Assembly (NCBI RefSeq): GCF_013314895.1 | Contig: NZ_JABTYE010000035.1 | Coordinates: 1 to 35,220 of the forward strand | Source of the DNA: Cupriavidus gilardii | GTDB lineage: Bacteria; Pseudomonadota; Gammaproteobacteria; Burkholderiales; Burkholderiaceae | Length of the DNA stretch: 35,220 bases | Direction: 5' to 3' | In this document: positions 7,621 through 16,072 of the stretch, piece after piece | How positions within the stretch are numbered: the stretch's first letter is position 1 | Layout: the number at the start of each line of letters is the position of its first letter | Position numbers and translations under genes: made by a program | Notes under the pieces: model-generated | Seen by the model: the letters and a program-made list of their open reading frames with translations, nothing else | Told to the model about the DNA's origin: nothing | Database searches by the model: none

Positions 7621-8598
7621 ATGCCCGCCGCCAAACACATCCCCCCAGCCCTGCAGAACCTGACGCTGCCCGTGATCGCGTCGCCGATGTTCATCGTCAG
7701 CTATCCCGAACTGGTGCTGGCGCAATGCAAGGCCGGCATCGTCGGTTCGTTTCCGGCGCTGAACGCACGCCCGGCCGAACTGCTCGACGAATGGCTGACG
7801 CAGATGCAGCAGGAACTGGCGGCGTACCGCGCGGCCAATCCCGATGCCAAGGTTGGCCCCATCGCGGTCAATCAGATCGTGCATGCGTCGAACGCGCGGC
7901 TGGAGCAGGACGTGCGCGTCTGCGTCGAGCACAAGGTGCCGATCTTCATCACCTCGCTGCGCGCGCCGGTCAAGGAGATGATCGACGCGGTGCACAGCTA
8001 TGGCGGCATCGTGCTGCACGACGTGATCAACCTGCGCCATGCCGAGAAGGCGATCGAGGCCGGCGTCGACGGCCTGATCCTGGTCGCCGCGGGTGCCGGC
8101 GGCCATGCCGGCACGCTGTCGCCGTTCGCGCTGGTTGGCGAGGTGCGCCGCATCTTCGACGGCCCGATCGCGCTGTCGGGCTCGATCGCCACCGGCGAGG
8201 CCGTGCTGGCCGCGCAGGCGATGGGCGCGGACTTCGCCTATGTCGGCACGCGCTTCATCGCCTCGCAGGAAGCGCATGCCAGCGAAGCCTACAAACGTTC
8301 GATCACCAGTGCCGCGGCGGCCGATATCGTCTACACCAACCTGTTCACCGGCGTGCATGGCAACTACATCCGCGAGAGCATCCTCAATTCGGGGCTCGAT
8401 CCGGAGAACCTGCCGCAGGCCGACAAGAGCAAGATGGACTTCTCCAGCGGCAGCTCCAAGGCCAAGGCGTGGAAGGACATCTGGGGCGCCGGTCAGGGCG
8501 TGGGGCAGATCGACGCGATCCAGTCGGCCGGCGAGATTGTCGCGAGCATGAAGGCCGAGTACGATGCGGCCAAGGCGCGTCTGTGCGCCGCTGGATGA
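7621..8598 (+). CDS. Nitronate monooxygenase / NAD(P)H-dependent flavin oxidoreductase
   Basis: FMN-binding TIM-barrel protein of 325 residues of the 2-nitropropane dioxygenase family, which oxidises nitronates or reduces flavins or quinones. It starts with the family's PVIASPMFIVS, carries the phosphate-binding VAAGAGGHAGTLSPF with His162 at the usual catalytic position, and continues with LSGSIATGEAVLAAQAMGADFAYVGTRFIASQE. AGGAG lies 8 bases before the ATG. The gene stands alone behind a terminator and a palindrome-covered promoter, so it is probably induced by a small molecule through a TetR-like repressor encoded elsewhere. The exact substrate cannot be read from the sequence. Confidence 0.88.
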   Translation: MPAAKHIPPALQNLTLPVIASPMFIVSYPELVLAQCKAGIVGSFPALNARPAELLDEWLTQMQQELAAYRAANPDAKVGPIAVNQIVHASNARLEQDVRVCVEHKVPIFITSLRAPVKEMIDAVHSYGGIVLHDVINLRHAEKAIEAGVDGLILVAAGAGGHAGTLSPFALVGEVRRIFDGPIALSGSIATGEAVLAAQAMGADFAYVGTRFIASQEAHASEAYKRSITSAAAADIVYTNLFTGVHGNYIRESILNSGLDPENLPQADKSKMDFSSGSSKAKAWKDIWGAGQGVGQIDAIQSAGEIVASMKAEYDAAKARLCAAG

Positions 8599-8648
8599 CC
8601 GGATGACCGCGACCGCGGTCGATCCTGCCGACCGCCGGAGATTCCCCG

Positions 8649-9122
8649 CTGGACAAACCCCCTGTCGTCATCGCCGAGATCAGGCGCAGCCGCCGCGAAC
8701 GCATCGTCCGCGCGGCCTGGGCCACGCTCGGCATCGTCTGCATGCTGCTGGCGGTGCTCGGCGTGTTCCTGCCGGTGCTGCCCGCCACGCCGTTCGTGCT
8801 GCTCGCCGCGGCCTGTTTCGCGCGCGGCTCCGAACGCTTCCATGACTGGCTGATGAGCCATCCCCGGCTCGGGCCGATCGTGCACGACTGGCAGCGCCAC
8901 CGCAGCATCCCGCTGCGCGCCAAGATCCTGGCGATCGCGATGATGTGGATTTCGTTGCCGACCACCGCCTGGCTGCTGCGCGCCAGACCGGCGTTCTCGA
9001 TCGCGGTGCTGGCGATCGGCGCCGTGGCGACCGCCTATCTGCTGTATCTGCCGACGCGGCCGCGCGGCGGTTATGGCAGGACGGCCTCGCCTTCGAACCC
9101 CGAACCGCCGCCGGGACGGTAG
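8649..9122 (+). CDS. DUF454 (YbaN-like) inner-membrane protein with probable CTG start
   Basis: Membrane protein of about 157 residues in the YbaN/DUF454 family, function unknown. The core ATLGIVCMLLAVLGVFLPVLPATPFVLLAAACFARGS is the family hallmark and forms the first hydrophobic segments; two more follow near WISLPTTAWLL and FSIAVLAIGAVATAYLLYLP. The first ATG in frame (8742) falls inside the first membrane helix and would truncate it. The frame opens after a TGA at 8604-8606 and contains no ATG, GTG or TTG before 8742. CTG at 8649 has GGAG 8 bases upstream, so I propose it as the start. The gene ends 33 bases before the convergent PaaK-like gene. Confidence 0.72.
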   Translation: MDKPPVVIAEIRRSRRERIVRAAWATLGIVCMLLAVLGVFLPVLPATPFVLLAAACFARGSERFHDWLMSHPRLGPIVHDWQRHRSIPLRAKILAIAMMWISLPTTAWLLRARPAFSIAVLAIGAVATAYLLYLPTRPRGGYGRTASPSNPEPPPGR

Positions 9123-9155
9123 CGCTGCCGGCCGGGGCGGTTCGGCGGGTCCGGA

Positions 9156-10403
9156 CTAGTCGTAGCTGCGCGCGTCCTCGATGACCTTGCCGTCCTGCGG
9201 CAGCGAACCGGCCGGCACGAACTTCACCTCGCCCTTGAGCCGCATCACGTCGCGCATCGACACGACGATCGCATCGGCCAGCGCCTGATCGTCCCGCGTG
9301 GCGTCGCAATGCAGCGTCATCACGTCGGCGCCCGGCGCGCCGGTCACGACCAGCCGCACGGCACGCAGTTCGGGATGGCGGCGCATCACCTCGCCGATCT
9401 GCCCCGGATGGACGAACATTCCCTTGACCTTGGTGGTCTGGTCTGCGCGTCCGAGCCAGCCGCGCAGCCGGATATTGGTGCGCCCGCACGGGCTCGGTGT
9501 CGTCGACGATCCCGGCACGATCGCCGACAGATCGCCGGTGCCGAAGCGGATCAGCGGGTAGTCCTCGTTGCCCAGCACCGTGACTACCACCTCGCCGACC
9601 TCGCCCTCCGGCATCGGCCGCGTGCCGCCCGGTTCGACGATCTCGACCAGCACGCCCTCGTCGACGACCCAGCCGTCGGCGCCCTCGCTTTCATAGGCGA
9701 TCAGCCCGACATCGGCGGTGCCGTACATCTGGTGCACCTTGATGCCGCGCTCGACGAACCAGGCGCGCAGCGACGGCGGCAGCGCCTCGCCCGACACCAG
9801 CGCCTTGGCCAGGCTGCACGGCTGCCCAAGTTCGGCGCCGCGCTCGAGCAGGATCTTCAGGAAGGACGGCGTGCCGGCGTAGGCGGCCGGCCGCAGCATC
9901 GACAGCGCCTGCACCTGCGATTCGGTCTGGCCGACGCCGGCCGGGAACACGCAGCAGCCGAGCCGATGCGCGCCGGTTTCCATCATCATGCCGGCGGGCG
10001 TGAAGTGATAGGAGAAGGTGTTGTAGACCAGCTCGCCGCGGCGAAAGCCGGCGGCGAACATCGCGCGCGCGGTGCGCCACCAGTCGGGCCCGTGGCCGTC
10101 GGGTTCATGCAGCGGCCCCGGCGATTGGTAGATATGGCGCAGCGCGCCGAGCGGCGTCGCGTTGAGCCCGCCGAGCGGAGCGCTGGCCTGCTGCAGCGCG
10201 CTCAGCTGCGCCTTGCGCGTGACCGGCAGCGCGGCCAGCGCGGCGCGCGAGGTCAGCGCCTGCGGATCGACATCGCGCAGCGCCTCGGCAAAGTAAGGCG
10301 CGTGCGTCCTGGCATGCGCGACCTGGTGCGACAGCGCGGCCAGCAGGGCCTGTTCGCGTGCGGCGGGGTCGCGCGTCTCGAGAGCGTCGAAGTGTTCTGA
10401 CAT
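9156..10403 (-). CDS. PaaK-like CoA ligase (adenylate-forming)
   Basis: Adenylate-forming enzyme of 415 residues resembling phenylacetate-CoA ligases; it should activate a carboxylic acid to its CoA thioester. Visible PaaK features are the N-terminal RDPAAREQALLAALSHQVAHARTHAPYF, the motif MYGTADVGLIAYES, RFGTGDLSAI and the C-terminal GRADQTTKVKGMFVHPGQIGEV. The usual glycine-rich P-loop (TSGTTGKP) is missing; YQSPGPLHEPDG stands in its place, which may mean altered nucleotide handling. ATG 10403 gives the family N-terminus. It is the last gene of the liv-type operon, 112 bases after livF, suggesting that it acts on the imported substrate. Confidence 0.85.
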   Translation of the reverse strand: MSEHFDALETRDPAAREQALLAALSHQVAHARTHAPYFAEALRDVDPQALTSRAALAALPVTRKAQLSALQQASAPLGGLNATPLGALRHIYQSPGPLHEPDGHGPDWWRTARAMFAAGFRRGELVYNTFSYHFTPAGMMMETGAHRLGCCVFPAGVGQTESQVQALSMLRPAAYAGTPSFLKILLERGAELGQPCSLAKALVSGEALPPSLRAWFVERGIKVHQMYGTADVGLIAYESEGADGWVVDEGVLVEIVEPGGTRPMPEGEVGEVVVTVLGNEDYPLIRFGTGDLSAIVPGSSTTPSPCGRTNIRLRGWLGRADQTTKVKGMFVHPGQIGEVMRRHPELRAVRLVVTGAPGADVMTLHCDATRDDQALADAIVVSMRDVMRLKGEVKFVPAGSLPQDGKVIEDARSYD

Positions 10404-10515
10404 GGTGGCGGATGTCGGTGTGGATGGGTGCCGGGCGATACGAGATACGGCCGCGGCCGGGCAAGGCAGTGTGTCGGCGCAGGATGCCGCGCTGGCCCGC
10501 GTGTCCGCGGGCCGC

Positions 10516-11331
10516 TCAGGCCAGCCAGCGTTTGCGCCGGCGATAGCTCTTGACGTCGCGGAACGACTTGCGGCCGCCGCCGTCGGCATCGTTGGCGGCC
10601 ACGCCAAGGTAGAACTCCTTGACGTCCTCGTTGGTGCGCAGCGCCTCGGCTTCGCCATCCATCACCACGCGGCCGTTTTCGAGGATGTAGCCGTAGTCGG
10701 CATAGCGCAGCGCGACCATGGTGTTCTGCTCGGCGAGCAGAAAGCTGACGCCCTCGCGCTGGTTCAGGTCGCGCACGATCTCGAAGATCTCCTCGACGAT
10801 CTGCGGCGCCAGCCCCATCGACGGTTCGTCCAGCAGCACCATGTTCGGCTTGGCCATCATGGCCCGGCCGATCGCACACATCTGCTGCTCGCCGCCCGAG
10901 GTATAGCCGGCCTGCGACTTGCGGCGCAGTTTCAGGCGCGGGAAGTAGGTGTAGATCTTCTCGAGTTCGTCGCGCGTTTCGCCGCGCGACAAGCCGCGCG
11001 TGTAGGCGCCGGTCAGCAGGTTTTCCTCGATGGTCAGGTGAGCGAAGCAGTGGCGGCCTTCCATCACCTGGATCACGCCGCGCTTGACCAGATCGTTCGG
11101 CGTCAGCTGGTCGACACGCGCGCCGCGATATTCGATCGAGCCCTTGGTCACGTCGCCGCGCTCGGCGCGCAGCAGGTTCGAGATCGCCTTCAGCGTGGTG
11201 GTCTTGCCCGCCCCGTTGGCACCCAGCAGCGCCACGATGCTGCCCTCGGGCACGTCGAGCGACACGCCCTTGAGCACCAGGATCACGTGGTCGTAGATCA
11301 CTTCGATGTTGTTGATGGACAGCAGGGTCAT
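10516..11331 (-). CDS. livF: Branched-chain-type ABC transporter ATPase LivF
   Basis: Cytoplasmic ATPase of 271 residues for a liv-type importer. Walker A is GANGAGKT (37-44), the ABC signature region reads SGGEQQM, which is typical of LivF rather than LivG, and Walker B is MVLLDEPSMGL. A C-terminal extension rich in Lys/Arg (GGGRKSFRDVKSYRRRKRWLA) is longer than in E. coli LivF. The ATG has GAGG 7 bases upstream. It is separated from livK by 221 bases holding two REP-like palindromes. Confidence 0.93.
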   Translation of the reverse strand: MTLLSINNIEVIYDHVILVLKGVSLDVPEGSIVALLGANGAGKTTTLKAISNLLRAERGDVTKGSIEYRGARVDQLTPNDLVKRGVIQVMEGRHCFAHLTIEENLLTGAYTRGLSRGETRDELEKIYTYFPRLKLRRKSQAGYTSGGEQQMCAIGRAMMAKPNMVLLDEPSMGLAPQIVEEIFEIVRDLNQREGVSFLLAEQNTMVALRYADYGYILENGRVVMDGEAEALRTNEDVKEFYLGVAANDADGGGRKSFRDVKSYRRRKRWLA

Positions 11332-11402
11332 GGTGGACCTCGGTAGTGATATCGCGCGCGATGGTGTCAGCGCGCTGGGCGCATGCATGCCTGGGGTGTT
11401 CT

Positions 11403-11516
11403 CCCCTCTCCCGCTTGCGGGAGAGGGGCGGGGGAGAGGGAAAGGGCGATCGCCATGCCGCCGCGCTTCAAAACCACCTCCCTCTCCCCAGCCCTCTCCC
11501 CCTGAGGGGGAGAGGG
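11403..11516. repeat. Two REP-like palindromes inside the liv operon
   Basis: The first (11403-11428) has 12-base perfect arms, CCCCTCTCCCGC and GCGGGAGAGGGG, around TT. The second (11492-11516) pairs CCCTCTCCCCC with GGGGGAGAGGG around TGA. They fall between livK and livF. In this position they could stabilise the upstream livK mRNA or attenuate livF, giving more binding protein than ATPase, as REP elements do in other binding-protein operons (inference). Confidence 0.85.
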
Positions 11517-11552
11517 AGAACACCATGGGTGCCCCAAGCGTGTTTCACGCGA

Positions 11553-12890
11553 TCACGACTTCGCGCAAGCCGGCGTGATGCCCTTCTCCTTCGCATACTG
11601 CGCCGCGTTGGCCTTGAACAGCGGGTGGATCAGGCTCTTGTTGCCTTCGATCCAGTCGGACACCACGGTCCACTTCGCGCCGTCCCATTGCTGGATCTTG
11701 ACCTTGCCCGAACCCTCGTGGTTTTCGCAGCTGGTCTTGATCTCCGGCAGCAGGCCGGTGGCGCCGAGCTGCTGCAGCCGCGCGTTGGTCAGGTTCAGGT
11801 TCTCGAACGCCCAGCGCATCTGCTCGCCGCTCATCGGCTTGCCCTTGCCGAACTTGTTCTGCGCGACGCGGATCGCCTCGACCGTGACCACCGCGGCCGA
11901 TACGCCGCGGTTGTACAGCACCGAGCCGATCTTGTTGCGGTCCTGCATATTGCCCTTGCCGGCGCCGTAGACCACCTTCTCGATATCGGCGATCAGCGGC
12001 ACGCCCTTGCCCGCCACGTTCCACGTCGCGCTCATGTAGCCCTTGGCGGCGTCGCCGGCCGGCACGGTGTCTTCCTCGGAGCCGGCCCACCACGAGCCGA
12101 TCATCTTGTCGCGCGGATAGCCGACCTTCTGCGCCGCCTTCAGCGCGGTCTGGTTCATCACGCCCCAGCCCCAGAAGATCACGTAGTCCGGCCGCTCCTG
12201 GCGGATGCGCAGCCATTGCGCGCCCTGCTCGTTGCCCGGATGTGCGACCGGGATCTCGATCAGGTCGAACTTGCCCAGCTTGGCCTCGGCCTGCAACGCG
12301 ACGATCGGCTCCTTGCCGTAAGCGGAGTCGTGATACAGGTAGACGATCTTCTTGCCGGCCAGCGAGCCGCCGGTCTTGCTCGCCAGATACTTGACGATGG
12401 CCGACACCTGCATCTGGTAGGTGGTCACCAGCGGGAAGGCATACGGGAACACCGAGCCGTCGACCGCGTCGGTGCGGCCATAGCCCATCATCACCAGCGG
12501 CACCTTGTCGGCCGCGGTCTTGTCGACCAGCGCATACGAGATGCCGGTCGACATCGAATGGTAGGCGGTGCCCTTGGTGGTCGGGTTCTTGCCCTTCAGC
12601 CGCTCGTAGCACTCGACGCCCTTGGCGTTGTTGTACTCGGTCTCGCACTCTTCCCAGCTGAGCTTGACGCCGTTGATGCCACCTTCCTTCAGGTTGACGT
12701 AGTTCAGATAGTCGATGAAGCCGCCATACCAGGACTGCCCGTTGGCGCCGTAGGGCCCGACCCGATAGCTCGGCAGCGCGATGAACTGCTCGCCGCTCTG
12801 GGCCTGTGCCGGCAGGGCCGGCACCAGCAGCGCGGCGGCCGCGCCGACTGCCAGCGCGACGCGCTGGGCATTGCGAATCAGGTTGCTCAT
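11553..12890 (-). CDS. livK: Periplasmic substrate-binding protein of the liv-type ABC transporter
   Basis: Type I periplasmic binding protein of 445 residues (Peripla_BP_6 group), the specificity component of the importer. A signal peptide (LALAVGAAAALLVPALPAQA-like) ends near AQA at about residue 32. The mature start GEQFIALPSYRVGPYGANGQ and the segment GGINGVKLSWEECETEYN are typical of binding proteins that travel with acyl-CoA ligases rather than true leucine-binding proteins, which are shorter. ATG 12890 was chosen over an in-frame upstream start at 12905 because AAGGAGA sits 7 bases before it. Ligand unknown; given the two ligases, an organic acid is more likely than an amino acid. Confidence 0.92.
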   Translation of the reverse strand: MSNLIRNAQRVALAVGAAAALLVPALPAQAQSGEQFIALPSYRVGPYGANGQSWYGGFIDYLNYVNLKEGGINGVKLSWEECETEYNNAKGVECYERLKGKNPTTKGTAYHSMSTGISYALVDKTAADKVPLVMMGYGRTDAVDGSVFPYAFPLVTTYQMQVSAIVKYLASKTGGSLAGKKIVYLYHDSAYGKEPIVALQAEAKLGKFDLIEIPVAHPGNEQGAQWLRIRQERPDYVIFWGWGVMNQTALKAAQKVGYPRDKMIGSWWAGSEEDTVPAGDAAKGYMSATWNVAGKGVPLIADIEKVVYGAGKGNMQDRNKIGSVLYNRGVSAAVVTVEAIRVAQNKFGKGKPMSGEQMRWAFENLNLTNARLQQLGATGLLPEIKTSCENHEGSGKVKIQQWDGAKWTVVSDWIEGNKSLIHPLFKANAAQYAKEKGITPACAKS

Positions 12891-13006
12891 CACTGTCTCC
12901 TTCACCTTGGCAGGTGCGTTGTTATCGCGTGGTTACCGCGTTCGTATGACGTTGGTATCCAACTACCCGTTTGCATGACATCGGCGCGTGCCCCGTCGAC
13001 ACGGCG

Positions 13007-14083
13007 TCAATGCGGGAACGGCCACAACCGCAGCTTCTCCTTGCCGATCTGCCACAGCCGAGCCAGGCCGTGCGGCTCGACGATCAGGAAGAAGATGATC
13101 AGGCCGCCGAACACCATCATCTGGATGTGCGAGACCGTCGCATTGGTGAACGGCAGGTGCAGCAGCGCCGCCAGCGGCGGCAGCATGTTGTCGAGCAGGA
13201 TCGGCAGCAGCAGGATGAAGGCGGCGCCGAGGAAGGAGCCAAGAATGCTGCCGACCCCGCCGATGATGATCATGAACAGCACGCGGAACGACAGGTCCAG
13301 CGAGAAGCCGTCGGGCTCGACCGAACCCAGGTAGCAGAACGCGTACAGCGCGCCGGCCACGCCGCAATAGAACGAGCTGACGGCGAAGGCCAGCAGCTTG
13401 GTGCGCATCAGCGGAATGCCGATCACCTCGGCGGCCACGTCCATGTCGCGCACCGACATCCATGCGCGCCCGGTCGACGAGCGCACCAGGTTCTTGGCGA
13501 CCAGCGCCAGCACCGTGACGATCGCCAGCACAAAGAGGTACTTTCGCATCGGCGTGTCGATCAGCAGGCCGAACAGGTTCAGCTGCTGCGCGGTGATCAC
13601 GCCCGACGAGCTGTTGTTCGAGAACCAGGGGAACTTGGTCAGCGCCCACACCACGAAGAACTGCGCCGCCAGCGTCGCCACCGCGAGGTAGAAGCCCTTG
13701 ATCCGCAGCGACGGCAGGCCGAAGGCGACGCCGACCAGCGCCGCCGACAGCCCGGCCAGCACGAAGGTCAGCAGCACCGGCAGCCCTTCGATGCGCAGCT
13801 GGAAGTTGTAGGCGGCATACGCGCCCACGGCCATGAAGGCCGCGGTGCCCAGCGACAGCTGGCCCGCGTAGCCGGTCAGGATATTGAGCCCGAGCGCGGC
13901 CAGCGAGAAGATCAGGAACGGGATCAGGATCGCCGAGAACCAGTACTCGCTGCCGATCAGCGGCACGCCGACGAAGGCCACCGCCAGCAGCACGGCGAAG
14001 CCGATGCGGTCCTGCCGAATCGGAAAGATCTGGCTGTCGGCGACATAGTCGGTCTTGAACTGGCCGGCTTCACGATAGAACAT
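13007..14083 (-). CDS. livM: Liv-type ABC transporter permease LivM
   Basis: Inner-membrane permease of 358 residues with multiple hydrophobic segments starting near FAVLLAVAFVGVPLI. It carries the LivM-type landmarks LGLNILTGYAGQLSLGTAAFMAVGAYAAY and, late in the protein, GGVGSILGSFLGAAFI. ATG 14083 has AAGGAG 8 bases upstream and is preferred to the in-frame start at 14104. It begins 30 bases after livH ends, consistent with translation from one mRNA. Confidence 0.93.
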   Translation of the reverse strand: MFYREAGQFKTDYVADSQIFPIRQDRIGFAVLLAVAFVGVPLIGSEYWFSAILIPFLIFSLAALGLNILTGYAGQLSLGTAAFMAVGAYAAYNFQLRIEGLPVLLTFVLAGLSAALVGVAFGLPSLRIKGFYLAVATLAAQFFVVWALTKFPWFSNNSSSGVITAQQLNLFGLLIDTPMRKYLFVLAIVTVLALVAKNLVRSSTGRAWMSVRDMDVAAEVIGIPLMRTKLLAFAVSSFYCGVAGALYAFCYLGSVEPDGFSLDLSFRVLFMIIIGGVGSILGSFLGAAFILLLPILLDNMLPPLAALLHLPFTNATVSHIQMMVFGGLIIFFLIVEPHGLARLWQIGKEKLRLWPFPH

Positions 14084-14113
14084 GCGAACTCCTTGTCGCG
14101 GCAATGCGCCGTG

Positions 14114-15028
14114 TCATACCCGGTCGATATGCTTTTCGCCGAACAGCCCCTCGGGCCGCACCAGCAGGAACAGCAGCGCGAACACATAGGGGAACCAGCC
14201 TTCGATGCCGCCGAAGTTGCCACCGAACATCGACTGGAATACCGGCGGGATATAGATCTCGGCGAGCTTCTCCGACGCGCCGATGATCAGCCCGCCGACG
14301 ATCGCGCCCGGCACCGAGGTAAAGCCGCCGAGGATCAGCACCGGCAGCGCCTTGAGCGCGGTCAGCGTCAGCGCGAACTGCACGCCATTGCGCGAGCCCC
14401 ACAGCATGCCCGCCACCAGCGCGACGAAGCCGGCCACGCCCCAGACGATGGCCCAGATATGCTGCAGCGGAATGCCCAGCGACAGCGCGGCCTGGTGGTC
14501 GTCGGCCACCGCGCGCAGCGCGCGGCCGACCTTGGTGTACTGGAAGAACAGCGCCAGCGTGGCGACCAGCACGCCGGCGATGCCCGCCGCCGCCAGGTCG
14601 AACTTCGAGATCACGATATTGAAGCGGGTCAGGATCGCCTCGATCGGTTCGTCGACGATGCCCAGCTGGATCGGCCGCACCTCGTTGCCGAACAGCAAGG
14701 GCCCCAGCCCTTCGAGGAAGAACGACAGGCCGATGGTCGCCATGAACAGCGTGATCGGCGGCTGGTTGACCAGCTTGCGCAGCACGAAACGTTCGGTGCC
14801 GATGCCCACCAGCGTCATCACGAAGAAGGCGCCGATCACCGCCGCCCACATCGGCATGCCCTTGTCCATCAGGCCTACCACCGCGAGCGCAGCGAAATAG
14901 ACCATCGCGCCCTGCGCGAAGTTGAACACGCCGGAGGCCTTGTAGATCAGCACGAAGCCGAGCGCCACCAGCGAGTACATCAGCCCGGACAGCAGTCCGC
15001 CGAGCAGGATTTCGAAGAAGAAGGTCAT
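14114..15028 (-). CDS. livH: Liv-type ABC transporter permease LivH
   Basis: Inner-membrane permease of 304 residues. The start MTFFFEILLGGLLSGLMYSLVALGFVLIYKASGVFNFAQGAM is the canonical LivH opening, and the coupling region ALKALPVLILGGFTSVPGAIVGGLIIG is present. GAGG lies 9 bases before the ATG. It pairs with LivM to form the membrane channel and lies 71 bases after livG. Confidence 0.94.
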   Translation of the reverse strand: MTFFFEILLGGLLSGLMYSLVALGFVLIYKASGVFNFAQGAMVYFAALAVVGLMDKGMPMWAAVIGAFFVMTLVGIGTERFVLRKLVNQPPITLFMATIGLSFFLEGLGPLLFGNEVRPIQLGIVDEPIEAILTRFNIVISKFDLAAAGIAGVLVATLALFFQYTKVGRALRAVADDHQAALSLGIPLQHIWAIVWGVAGFVALVAGMLWGSRNGVQFALTLTALKALPVLILGGFTSVPGAIVGGLIIGASEKLAEIYIPPVFQSMFGGNFGGIEGWFPYVFALLFLLVRPEGLFGEKHIDRV

Positions 15029-15099
15029 CGGCGTGGCCTCGGTGAAAGACGGGAGTCAGCGTTGCGCCAGTGCGCTGGTGCGCTAGTGTGCGGTGCCGT

Positions 15100-16050
15100 T
15101 CAGTGCGATGCGCCCAGGTAGGCGCGGATCACCTCGGGGTTCGACTTGACCTGCTCGGGCGTGCCGTCGCCGATCTTTTTGCCGTAGTCGAGCACCACCA
15201 CCCGGTCGGAGATGTCCATCACCACGCCCATGTCGTGCTCGATCAGCACGATGGTGGTGCCGAACTGCTGGTTGACGTCCAGGATGAAGCGGCACATGTC
15301 CTGCTTTTCCTCGACGTTCATGCCGGCCATCGGCTCGTCGAGCAGCAGCAGCTCCGGCTCGGCCGCCAGCGCGCGCGCCAGTTCGACGCGCTTCTGCAAG
15401 CCATAGGGCAGGCGCCCCACCGGGGTCTTGCGGATCGACTGGATCTCGAGAAAGTCGATCACCTCCTCGACCTTGCGCCGGTGCGCGATCTCCTCGTTGC
15501 GCGCCGGCCCCCACCACAGCGCGTTGGCCAGCAGGCCCGAGCGGAAGCGCGTGTTGCGTCCGGTCATGATGTTGTCGAGCACGGTCATGCCCTTGAACAG
15601 CGCGATGTTCTGGAAGGTGCGGGCGATGCCCTGGCGCGCGGCGGCAGTCGGATTCATCTTGCGCCGCTCCTCGCCGCGGAACACGATGCGTCCCTGCTGC
15701 GGGTGATAGACGCCGTTGATCACGTTCAGCATCGAGCTTTTGCCGGCGCCGTTCGGGCCGATGATGGCGCGGATCTCGTGCTCGCGCACATCGAACGAGA
15801 TATCGGTCAGCGCCTTGACGCCGCCGAACGCCAGCGAGATATGCTGCAGGTCGAGGATCACCTCGCCATGCCGCGTCGCTGTCGCCCCTGTCGCCCGCTG
15901 GTTCGGCATCGACTCCGCCTCGATCGCCACGCCGCCGTCGGCCAGCGGCTCGCCGGCCGCGCCGCTGCTTGCGCCCGTGCTGGCGCCAGTGCTTGCGCCG
16001 CTCCATTCGGGTGAGCCGTCGGCCCGCCGCTCCACGCCTTGCCACGCCAT
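15100..16050 (-). CDS. livG: Liv-type ABC transporter ATPase LivG
   Basis: Cytoplasmic ATPase, 316 residues from the proposed start. Walker A is GPNGAGKSS (98-106), the signature region is LPYGLQKRVELARAL and Walker B is ELLLLDEPMAGMN, the LivG pattern. The first 60 or so residues are a low-complexity extension (GASTGASTGASSGAAG) with no counterpart in E. coli LivG, whose homology begins near residue 64. Start choice is open. ATG 16050 has GGAGG 9 bases upstream; ATG 16059 directly abuts the same GGAGG; ATG 15909 (MPNQRATG) would remove most of the extension. It lies 22 bases after the acyl-CoA synthetase gene, so the two are clearly co-transcribed. Confidence 0.9.
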   Translation of the reverse strand: MAWQGVERRADGSPEWSGASTGASTGASSGAAGEPLADGGVAIEAESMPNQRATGATATRHGEVILDLQHISLAFGGVKALTDISFDVREHEIRAIIGPNGAGKSSMLNVINGVYHPQQGRIVFRGEERRKMNPTAAARQGIARTFQNIALFKGMTVLDNIMTGRNTRFRSGLLANALWWGPARNEEIAHRRKVEEVIDFLEIQSIRKTPVGRLPYGLQKRVELARALAAEPELLLLDEPMAGMNVEEKQDMCRFILDVNQQFGTTIVLIEHDMGVVMDISDRVVVLDYGKKIGDGTPEQVKSNPEVIRAYLGASH

Positions 16051-16072
16051 CTGCGTCATCCTCCTGCCCCTG

